Shown here: positions 12,348 through 19,182 of the stretch, one piece after another
How positions within the stretch are numbered: position 1 is the stretch's first letter
Layout of the letters: the number at the start of each line of letters is the position of its first letter
DNA from: a virus
Length of the DNA: 20,149 nt
Strand: one strand, 5' to 3'
IMG/VR virus record: IMGVR_UViG_3300017719_000306
Coordinates: 1-20,149 of that record
The notes under the pieces: model-generated
What the model saw: the letters and a program-made list of their open reading frames with translations, nothing else
Databases searched by the model: none
What the model was told of the DNA's origin: nothing
Position numbers and translations under genes: made by a program

Positions 12348-13441
12348 TGACTAGACCAAGAGACATAGCCGATAGCATTAACCGCATCAACAGCAGTGCG
12401 GCTGACGCTACGGCTGTGACTATTGATAGTAGTGAACAGGTTGGCATTGGCACGACTTCACCAGCAGAAATGCTTCATGTATTTCACGCTTCTGCAAATA
12501 TAAATGCAATAATAGAATCAGGCGATGCAAATGCGTATTTAGCATTTAAGGATAATTCAACAAGCTCAAACGCTCATGTATTCTTAGGTGCTAGTGGTGA
12601 CAATATGACTTTCTTTTCAGGGGGTTCTACAGAACGTATGCGACTAATGAGCGATGGGACACTTCTCATTGCTCAAACGGCTGATGATAGCGGAGTAGCT
12701 GGACATATATTTAATACTAATGGTTCTGTTTTTCATGTCCGTGATGGTGGGCTTCCCTTTGTTTTAAATAGGCTCACTGACAATGGTGCGCTTGCGGCTT
12801 TTAGAAAAGACGGCACAACTGTCGGCTCACTTGGAATTGACTCTGGTGGTTTTTATATTGATGGTGAAGCAAATCATACTGGATTAAGGTTTAAGGGTGG
12901 CGCAGTCACACCAAGATTAAATGCGGCGCAAGCTGACAATACTGTTGCTTTAGGAAATGCAACAGAAAGATTTAGCAACCTCTATCTTGGCGGCAGTGTA
13001 TATCTTGGCGGCACAGGTTCGGCTAATGCCCTTGATGACTATGAGGAAGGAGATTGGACACCCGGTATAACTGGTATGACTTTTAGTTCTTCTGATGGAG
13101 TATATACTAAAATTGGTCGAAGAGTTCAATGCTCTGGTATACTTACAGATTGCACAAGTGGAACAGCATCAGCGGTAGGGGCTAAAATAAGCGGTCTACC
13201 CTTTACTGTTGCTGACCATTTAAGCGGCACTTCATTGGAAGATGGTGGTCTTTTTTATTATTTTCAAAATTTAGGAGTTACAACAAGCACAATAACTGTT
13301 GCTCCTGATGACGGTACAACAGAAGCATTTTTATATCGTGTAGTTGGAGGTGGTAGTACAACAGTCACCACACTGCTAAGAACTGCTGTAGATGCAAGTG
13401 ATTTTACTTGTAGATTTTCTTTTACTTACAACTCAACTTAA
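12347..13441 (+). CDS. Tail fibre / receptor-binding protein 2 (LDDYEEG family)
   Basis: A 364-residue protein. The N-terminus (MTRPRDIADSINRINSSAAD) leads into a VGIGTTSPAEMLHVFHAS shaft repeat (about 32-50). Residues 119-158 are a module beginning GHIFNTNGSVFHVRDGG and ending AAFRKDGTT that is shared with the following fibre. YLGGTGSANALDDYEEGDWTP-type sequence (LDDYEEGDWTP at 229-239) begins the C-terminal tip, a beta-rich region of about 125 residues with several Cys and many Gly/Thr, ending FTCRFSFTYNST. It probably forms a trimeric fibre with a receptor-binding tip. The tip differs from those of the neighbours after the shared motif, as expected for exchangeable receptor-binding domains. 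Confidence 0.8.
   Translation: MTRPRDIADSINRINSSAADATAVTIDSSEQVGIGTTSPAEMLHVFHASANINAIIESGDANAYLAFKDNSTSSNAHVFLGASGDNMTFFSGGSTERMRLMSDGTLLIAQTADDSGVAGHIFNTNGSVFHVRDGGLPFVLNRLTDNGALAAFRKDGTTVGSLGIDSGGFYIDGEANHTGLRFKGGAVTPRLNAAQADNTVALGNATERFSNLYLGGSVYLGGTGSANALDDYEEGDWTPGITGMTFSSSDGVYTKIGRRVQCSGILTDCTSGTASAVGAKISGLPFTVADHLSGTSLEDGGLFYYFQNLGVTTSTITVAPDDGTTEAFLYRVVGGGSTTVTTLLRTAVDASDFTCRFSFTYNST
12701..12820 (+). repeat. Fibre module shared with 13819-13938 (copy A)
   Basis: 120 bases encoding GHIF to DGTT in fibre 2 align without gaps to 13819-13938 in fibre 3, with about 97 of 120 bases identical by hand count and 31 of 40 residues. Confidence 0.85.
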
Positions 13442-13455
13442 CAGGAAAATAATTA

Positions 13456-14595
13456 ATGGCATACATTGGTAGAACAACAGATGGTTTTGGAGTTCGTAGT
13501 AGATTTATCTACACTGCTACGGGTGGACAAACTACATTTAATACTGATGACAGTGGCAATGCATTATCATATTCAGATGGTGCTTATGTAGATGTTTACC
13601 TTAATGGTGTGCTTCTTGACCCTGCTGACTACACGGACACAAGTCTTACAAGTATTGTTTTAGGTTCTGGGGCAACGGCAAGTGATATACTAGAGGTTAT
13701 TGTCTATGATGTATTCTCAGTATTTAGCGGCACGTTTACCAATGGAATTACAGCCAGCACTGCAACTATTACTGACGATATGCTTATTGCTAAATCAACT
13801 GTTGATAGTAATTTGTCTGGACATATATTTTCTAACAACGGCTCTGCTATTCACACTCGTGATAGTGGGCTTGTTTTTGTTTTAAATAGGCTTACTGATG
13901 ATGGTGCTGTTGCGGCTTTTAGAAAAGATGGCACAACAGATGGACAGATAAACGTAAAATCTGGTGATATGGCTATCGGGACAGGCGACACAGGTGTGCG
14001 GTTCAATGATAACTTAAACGCAATACAGCCATTTAATACGTCTACTAATGCCGCTATCAATAACACGGTAGACTTAGGGTCATCAGCCGCAACTTTTAAT
14101 GAGGCGTATATTCAAGGTGGCGTATATATAGGTGGCACTGGTTCAGTTAACTTACTTGATGATTATGAAGAAGGTACATGGACACCTACTTATGGATTTA
14201 CAACGAGTGGAGCTACAATTACTTACGACAAAGCAACTGGTGAGTACGTTAAGATAGGCAGACAGGTTATCGCAAGGTTTCAAATAAGGACAGATGCGTT
14301 TAGTGGAGGTTCGGGTAATGCTGTGATAGGTAATTTTCCTTTTACTGCTTCGACAAATGCGTCAGGTATAGGAACAGCACAAAGAGCAGGTAGTTTGCTT
14401 GTTACCTTTTCTCAAAACTTTACCACTGAAGCTCCACAAACGGGCTACGTTAATGACGGAAATGACTATGCAATTTTAATAACCAACTCAAGCTCAGATG
14501 CAAGAGATGACCTTAACAATGGTTTAGGTCCAACTAACTTTACCAATAGCGGAAACTCAAACTTTTTAATGGGAACAGTTTTCTTTACTGTTTAA
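13456..14595 (+). CDS. Tail fibre / receptor-binding protein 3 (LDDYEEG family)
   Basis: A 379-residue protein. The first 95 residues (MAYIGRTTDGFGVRSRFIYT; DVYLNGVLLDPADYT; ILEVIVYDVFSVF) form an N-terminal domain common in phage fibres, probably the tail-binding end. This domain is absent from fibres 1 and 2. A shaft follows, with the module at 122-161 (GHIFSNNGSAIHTRDSG to AAFRKDGTT) shared with fibre 2. LDDYEEGTWTP (234-244) starts the tip, about 135 beta-rich residues ending in FLMGTVFFTV. AGGA lies 9 bases before ATG. The mixture of a different N-terminus with a shared shaft module and tip motif indicates modular assembly of fibre genes. Confidence 0.8.
   Translation: MAYIGRTTDGFGVRSRFIYTATGGQTTFNTDDSGNALSYSDGAYVDVYLNGVLLDPADYTDTSLTSIVLGSGATASDILEVIVYDVFSVFSGTFTNGITASTATITDDMLIAKSTVDSNLSGHIFSNNGSAIHTRDSGLVFVLNRLTDDGAVAAFRKDGTTDGQINVKSGDMAIGTGDTGVRFNDNLNAIQPFNTSTNAAINNTVDLGSSAATFNEAYIQGGVYIGGTGSVNLLDDYEEGTWTPTYGFTTSGATITYDKATGEYVKIGRQVIARFQIRTDAFSGGSGNAVIGNFPFTASTNASGIGTAQRAGSLLVTFSQNFTTEAPQTGYVNDGNDYAILITNSSSDARDDLNNGLGPTNFTNSGNSNFLMGTVFFTV
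13819..13938 (+). repeat. Fibre module shared with 12701-12820 (copy B)
   Basis: The second copy of the 120-base fibre shaft module, ungapped against copy A with about 23 mismatches by hand count. The stretch TTTGTTTTAAATAGGCT is identical in both copies. Confidence 0.85.
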
Positions 14596-14638
14596 CAACA
14601 TACTTGGTGAGTTCTCAATATCAGAAAAGGCAATAGCA

Positions 14639-14667
14639 TTGCAAAACAACTGACTATATGATAAAAT
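14639..14667 (+). promoter_or_regulatory. Promoter before the holin-like gene
   Basis: TTGCAA (14639-14644), a 17-base spacer and TAAAAT (14662-14667). The -35 region ATTGCAAAACAA (14638-14649) is identical over 12 bases to that of the scaffold promoter. The predicted start near 14674 would fall next to the AAAGGA at 14668-14673, so translation of the first gene from this transcript may be weak or the true start slightly upstream. Confidence 0.5.
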
Positions 14668-14679
14668 AAAGGAACTATT

Positions 14680-14856
14680 ATGATAACAGAAGAAGTAAAA
14701 CAAGTAACTGATGTAGCAGCTGGTGGAGTAACTATTAGTGCATTTATGGCATGGATACCAGAAGCTACAGCCCTTTTGTCATTAGTTTGGGTTTGTATTC
14801 GCATCTATGAAACAGACACAGTTAAATTTTTTATAGGAAAAAAAGATAATGAGTAG
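14680..14856 (+). CDS. Probable holin (58 aa)
   Basis: A 58-residue protein with AAAGGA 6 bases before ATG. An acidic N-terminus (MITEEVKQVTD) is followed by a hydrophobic region from about 12 to 43 (VAAGGVTISAFMAWIPEATA, then LLSLVWVCIRIYE), which can form two short membrane segments around a Pro turn at residue 27. A short charged tail with KFFIGKKDNE ends it. Size, hairpin-like membrane topology, charged tail and the IRIYE boundary match small phage holins, which permeabilise the inner membrane to release the endolysin. It overlaps the next gene by 8 bases and sits among fibre genes. No endolysin is visible nearby. Another small membrane protein cannot be excluded. Confidence 0.7.
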   Translation: MITEEVKQVTDVAAGGVTISAFMAWIPEATALLSLVWVCIRIYETDTVKFFIGKKDNE

Positions 14857-15844
14857 TACATATACAGCAAGCACAAGATTAGAAAAACAAGGTGATGGTG
14901 AGAACGCTAACACTTGGGGGTTAAGGTTAAATGAAAGAACCATTGATATGGTTGATGATGCTGTTGCTGGTTATATAACAGTTGCTCTAACAACTGCAAC
15001 AGAAAAAACTTTATCAACTGCCAACGGGACAGTAGATGAAGCAAGAAACTTTGGTTTAAAATTTACAGGTTCTTTTGATTCTCCAGTAAATGTTGTTATC
15101 CCTGCACAACAAAAAATTTATTTTGTTCATAATGCAAATAGTGGAGAAGGCTCTGTTACTATGCAACCTGCAGGAGGTACTGCAACAACTGTTGCTGGTC
15201 CAAGTAATAGTGCTGTAATAGGAACTGATGGTTCTACTATTAATGTTTTAGAAACAGTTACTTCTGTGGCTAATGCTACAGATGCTGTAAATGCTAGTAA
15301 AGTATTAGTTACTACTGTAAGCAATAGTGCAAATTATAGATTAGTACTTAAAGGTGCAAACGATACTACAGGTAATTCTTCTCTTTTTCAAGATGATGGT
15401 GGTAATCTTAGCTATGACCCAGCTAATAATAGATTAACTGTTCCTAATATAAGAAGTAGCGGTATGGTTAGTGCAGCTGATATTAACGCTACTGGTACAC
15501 TTGTTGTTGATGGCACTAGCACTTTAAAAAATGTTAACTGTAGTGTTGTTGTAGCTACAGGAGATGTTACAGCTTTTTCTGATGAAAGACTTAAATCTAA
15601 AATTAAAACATTGGATGGAACTAGAGCATTTGAAATGCGTGGTGTATCTTATGAGAAAGATGGTCAACAAGGTTCAGGCGTTATTGCTCAAGAGATAGAA
15701 AAAATTGCTCCAGAACTTATTAATAACAACGGAGAGTATAAAGCTGTTGCATATGGTAACATTGTAGGATATTTAATTGAAGCAGTTAAACATCTTAAAG
15801 AAGAAGTAGAAGAATTAAAAGGTAAGGTAGATGGCTCTTCCTAG
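14849..15844 (+). CDS. Tail fibre with C-terminal peptidase S74 chaperone domain
   Basis: A 331-residue protein. The N-terminal domain (YTASTRLEKQGDGENANTWG; then LNERTIDMVDDAVAGYITV) is common in marine phage fibres. A beta-rich head (about 45-130) and shaft follow. Residues 244-331 form an intramolecular chaperone of the endosialidase/S74 type: SDERLKSKIK at the start, then GVIAQEIEKIAPELI, YKAVAYGNIVGYLIEAVKHL and a terminal coiled coil (KEEVEELKGKV). This domain trimerises the fibre and then cleaves itself off in front of the Ser. The Ser/Lys pair here is Ser244 and Lys249, so cut between Phe243 and Ser244 is predicted. The gene overlaps the holin start and the next fibre gene (14 bases). 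Confidence 0.85.
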   Translation: MSSTYTASTRLEKQGDGENANTWGLRLNERTIDMVDDAVAGYITVALTTATEKTLSTANGTVDEARNFGLKFTGSFDSPVNVVIPAQQKIYFVHNANSGEGSVTMQPAGGTATTVAGPSNSAVIGTDGSTINVLETVTSVANATDAVNASKVLVTTVSNSANYRLVLKGANDTTGNSSLFQDDGGNLSYDPANNRLTVPNIRSSGMVSAADINATGTLVVDGTSTLKNVNCSVVVATGDVTAFSDERLKSKIKTLDGTRAFEMRGVSYEKDGQQGSGVIAQEIEKIAPELINNNGEYKAVAYGNIVGYLIEAVKHLKEEVEELKGKVDGSS

Positions 15845-16688
15845 TTCAGGGACATTAAAGATTTCAGATATTGTAGGTGAGTTTGGTGGCTCTACACCAC
15901 ACGCACTAAGTGAATATTATCGTGGTGGTTCGCTTGTTCCAGATGTTACCCAAAATGCATCTGTTCCTACTAGCGGTACAATAAAGATAACAGATTTTTA
16001 TGGTGCGGTAAATTATGTTCCTTTATCTATATTAGGTAGTGATAATTGGGTTCAGAGTAGTACTTCTAGTTCATCTTCTGCTCAAAGTGTAACCCTACCT
16101 TCGGGTACAAAATCTGTTATTATGTTAGGTAATATTTCAACTAATGGAAGTAGAAGAAGTGTTCATACAACAGCTACTCTAGGAAGTGTTAGTTTAACTG
16201 AAGTACTTTCTCAGAATAATACTCCATCTGAGTATACCTTTGATTCAATTATATATGCAGCAAATGTTGGAGATTTAACAGGAAGTCAGACAGCTACATT
16301 TAACTATAGTAATTCACAACAAGTTTATGGTTCTGGGCATGTAATTATTTATCTTAGTAAAACATTTAATAATCTTGGAGCTTCAGATAGTGACAGCACT
16401 TCAACAACATCAAGTCCTGCAACTCTTACATTAAATAAATTTGGAGAGGGAATACAGGTAGGTGCAGCTACAGTTAGAAATTCAGGTGTTGCAATGACTA
16501 ATATGGATACTGTAGTAAACTTGGCTTCACCATCATCTAGTAGAAATTATTTATTTGGTTTTGGTATAAGTTCAGGTTCTTATAATGTATCTAGTAGTTT
16601 GTCTACAGCAGCCACTAAAATGCAAAATGATTTTGGTGAAACATTTGCTGCAGTAACATTCGGACCAACGAAATTTGATGAAAACTAA
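15831..16688 (+). CDS. Tail-tip / fibre protein with SGTIKIxDFYG modules
   Basis: A 285-residue protein starting inside the end of the S74 fibre gene. Residues 1-60 contain two copies of a short module (LPSSGTLKISDIVGEFGGST, then VPTSGTIKITDFYGA) that is widespread at the N-terminus of phage fibre and tail-tip proteins. The rest is a Ser/Thr/Asn-rich beta domain without Cys (VTLPSGTKSVIMLGNISTNG; SGHVIIYLSKTF; NYLFGFGISSGSY), poor in charge, ending FGPTKFDEN. It is probably a receptor-binding or side-fibre component assembled with the preceding fibre. Overlap with that gene supports joint expression. The exact role is inferred. Confidence 0.7.
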   Translation: MALPSSGTLKISDIVGEFGGSTPHALSEYYRGGSLVPDVTQNASVPTSGTIKITDFYGAVNYVPLSILGSDNWVQSSTSSSSSAQSVTLPSGTKSVIMLGNISTNGSRRSVHTTATLGSVSLTEVLSQNNTPSEYTFDSIIYAANVGDLTGSQTATFNYSNSQQVYGSGHVIIYLSKTFNNLGASDSDSTSTTSSPATLTLNKFGEGIQVGAATVRNSGVAMTNMDTVVNLASPSSSRNYLFGFGISSGSYNVSSSLSTAATKMQNDFGETFAAVTFGPTKFDEN

Positions 16689-16700
16689 AAGGTATTTTCT

Positions 16701-18857
16701 ATGACATCACAATTAGTAAAATTAGATTTTGCTCCTGGATTTCACAGGGAGTCTACTCAATACTCTGAAGAGGGTAAGTGGTATGATGGAAATCGTGTTC
16801 GATTTAGAGAAGGTAAACCAGAAAATTTAAGAGGCTATCAAAAATTTAGTGATACAGATATTAATGGATTAGCTCGTGATATTATTACATGGACAGATAA
16901 TAACTCAAGACCTTATATAGCTTTAGGAACAAATCAACAACTATATGTAATTCAAAATCAAACATTTTATGATAGTACTCCTGTTACATTTTCTGTAAGT
17001 GTTAGTGGTAATTTTGAAACATTTACAGCCACTGGTCAAGCTGCTACAGTTGAAGTTAGTATAAATGGTATGCCAACTGTAGAGGTGGGTCAAAGAGTAG
17101 AATTTTTAGGTGTCGATGCATTTTCTGGTGTTACTGTTAGCGGAACAAGAACTATTGTAGCTGTATCAGGAACTTCACACTTTACTGTATCTACAACAAA
17201 TAATGTTTCTGCTACTGCTGCTGCTTCTAATCAAGGGTCAGCAGGAAGTATAAATATTTTAATACCTCCACAATCTACAGATGATATTCAAGGTTTAGGT
17301 TGGGGAGCAGGAACATATCAAACGGGAGAAATAGGCTCAACTACAGTTAGTATAGGTGATTTGTTAGTTAATACTGTTACTAAAGCAACTAATCAAATTC
17401 GTATTGCTGTCGTTACGGCAACAAGAGATTTAGTTGCTACAAGTGTAACTGGTATACTTATAAATTCAACAGATGACACAAATATTAATGGTCCATATAC
17501 TGTAGCTCAAGTATCTTCTCATACAGTAAGTTTATCAGGAAGTGACATTGATGTTATACGTTTTACGGTATCTACAACAGAAGATGTAGGTTCAGCGGTT
17601 GTTGGTGTAGGTGGAACAATAACTCTTTTAAATGGTCAAAGTACAGATAGAGCTTGGAATGAACCTGCAACTGAATCAGCTATTACCTTTTTAGCTAATC
17701 AATGGTCGTTAGATACTTGGGGAGAAGATTTAATGGCATTAAGGCGTGGTGACAGAATAGTGTATATGGATAATGATACATCTGTTATTCCAACAAGAGC
17801 AGTTGAAATATCGGCAGCACCTTTAGCTAATACATTTCTTGTATCACCAAATGATAGACATGTTATATGCTATGGAAGTGAACCTTTTTCCGTATCCGGC
17901 ATTGATAACATGACTGTAAGATGGTCAAGTCAAGAAGACTTTGAACAATGGAGTCCTATTCCTGTAAGTTCAAACTCAGGTGAAGTTATTTTAACAGAAG
18001 GTTCTCGTATTATAGGGGCAACTCGTTCAAGAAACGCTATTAATATATGGACAGATAAAGCTATGTATACCCAACAATTTATTGGTCCTCCTTTTACATT
18101 TAGCTTTACACAAGTTGGTTCTAATTGTGGGTTAATAGGACCACATGCATCTATTGACTATGATGGCATTTCTTATTGGATGGGACAAAACAATTTCTTT
18201 GCCTTTGACGGGCGTGTTCAAACAATGCCATGTACTATAAGAAGAAAACTATTTGAAGATTTTAACACAACAAACCAAGAGAAAGTTTATGCAGGTATTA
18301 ATTCAGAATTTAAAGAAATCATTTGGCTCTATCCCTTGGCAGCTAGTCCAGAGCCTAATGCGTATGTAATTTATAACACACAAGAACGTACATGGGTTTA
18401 TGGTAAACTGTTTGAAGATGGTATTGTAACAACATTTCAAGATAGGAATGTATATAACAATACACTAATGACAGGAAGAACCTCTGAAACTGGTGATGTT
18501 TATATTTGGGATAATGAACCAGAAAATATTTATAGAGGTGATGGCGTACAGTTAACATCTTTTCTAGAATCAGCTGAGTTTGATTTAGATACAGGTAAAC
18601 AGCTTATGTTTATAGATAAACTTATCCCAGATTATTCTTTTGATTCTGGGGAGCAAGTAAACTTTTTTGTAAATGTAAAAGATTATCCTAATGGCACAGT
18701 ACAAGAAAAAGGTCCATTTGTATTTAATCAAAATATAACTAAGGTTAATTTAAGAGCTAGAGGACGGTCTGCTACTGTAAAAGTATCTGGAACTAATGAC
18801 GGAAGCTGGCGTTGGGGTAGTGTTAGAATGTCTATGCAACCTGACGGAGAAAGATAG
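16701..18857 (+). CDS. Tail nozzle / stabilisation protein (gp12 or gp10-like)
   Basis: A 718-residue protein, the largest complete gene here, with AAAAGG 8 bases before ATG. It opens with LDFAPGFHRESTQYSEEGKW and VRFREGKPENLRGYQ, a start typical of nozzle or stabilisation proteins of short-tailed phages. A Thr/Val-rich inserted beta region (about 95-305) follows. The conserved-looking core has WGEDLMALRRGDRIVYMDND, RHVICYGS, MTVRWSSQEDFEQWSP, GEVILTEGSRIIGATRSRNA and WTDKAMYTQQFIGPPFTFSF. Then come IIWLYPLAAS and RTWVYGKL, ending in a beta domain. Such propeller-like proteins form the hexameric tube attached to the adaptor ring. Codon use is strongly T/A-ending (Phe nearly always TTT). It abuts the next gene (TAGATG). 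Confidence 0.8.
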   Translation: MTSQLVKLDFAPGFHRESTQYSEEGKWYDGNRVRFREGKPENLRGYQKFSDTDINGLARDIITWTDNNSRPYIALGTNQQLYVIQNQTFYDSTPVTFSVSVSGNFETFTATGQAATVEVSINGMPTVEVGQRVEFLGVDAFSGVTVSGTRTIVAVSGTSHFTVSTTNNVSATAAASNQGSAGSINILIPPQSTDDIQGLGWGAGTYQTGEIGSTTVSIGDLLVNTVTKATNQIRIAVVTATRDLVATSVTGILINSTDDTNINGPYTVAQVSSHTVSLSGSDIDVIRFTVSTTEDVGSAVVGVGGTITLLNGQSTDRAWNEPATESAITFLANQWSLDTWGEDLMALRRGDRIVYMDNDTSVIPTRAVEISAAPLANTFLVSPNDRHVICYGSEPFSVSGIDNMTVRWSSQEDFEQWSPIPVSSNSGEVILTEGSRIIGATRSRNAINIWTDKAMYTQQFIGPPFTFSFTQVGSNCGLIGPHASIDYDGISYWMGQNNFFAFDGRVQTMPCTIRRKLFEDFNTTNQEKVYAGINSEFKEIIWLYPLAASPEPNAYVIYNTQERTWVYGKLFEDGIVTTFQDRNVYNNTLMTGRTSETGDVYIWDNEPENIYRGDGVQLTSFLESAEFDLDTGKQLMFIDKLIPDYSFDSGEQVNFFVNVKDYPNGTVQEKGPFVFNQNITKVNLRARGRSATVKVSGTNDGSWRWGSVRMSMQPDGER

Positions 18858-19124
18858 ATGGCTAATTATCCTAGATTTTCTGGATACCTTTCTCCTCAAA
18901 CAGTAATAGAACTTTACGAAAGTTTAAAAAGCTGGAGCAATGAGTTTGGTCGTGAGTTAGATTTTAGAGACTCTCAAGTAGATGGAAGACCAGCTACTAA
19001 AATTTTAACAGCAGTAACTGTTACTGATATTCCTAATCCTAAGAATGGAGATGTAGTTTTTGCTGTTAGTGCTAAAAAGTATAGAGGTTACGTAGAAGGA
19101 ACAGGCTGGGTAAACTTTCATTAG
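18858..19124 (+). CDS. Small tail-module protein (88 aa), unknown function
   Basis: An 88-residue protein that abuts the nozzle gene (TAGATG). The N-terminal half is helical (SGYLSPQTVIELYESLKSW, then FGRELDFRDSQVDG) and the C-terminal half is beta-rich (ILTAVTVTDIPNPKNGDVVF; KYRGYVEGTGWVNF). Small proteins ending in a GYVxGTGWVxF-type strand are common near fibre and nozzle genes of marine phages. The beta half resembles the short domains that close fibre attachment rings. A tail assembly or fibre-docking role is inferred from position only. Confidence 0.7.
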   Translation: MANYPRFSGYLSPQTVIELYESLKSWSNEFGRELDFRDSQVDGRPATKILTAVTVTDIPNPKNGDVVFAVSAKKYRGYVEGTGWVNFH

Positions 19125-19128
19125 AGGC

Positions 19129-19157
19129 TGGTATATTTCAATAATATATTGTATAAT
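19129..19157 (+). promoter_or_regulatory. Possible promoter before the last gene
   Basis: TGGTAT (19129-19134), a 17-base spacer and TATAAT (19152-19157) in the 58-base gap before ATG 19183. A start near 19164 leaves room for the AAGGA site (19170-19174). The -10 context GTATAATA matches the promoter at 4372-4377, but the -35 box is weak. Confidence 0.45.
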
Positions 19158-19182
19158 AAGATAATCAACAAGGAAAAATAGT

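Noticed and set aside
14601-14618. Palindrome-like TGAGTTCTCA as an operator before the holin gene
   Set aside because: Only four bases per arm are perfect, with no second copy seen, so chance is likely.
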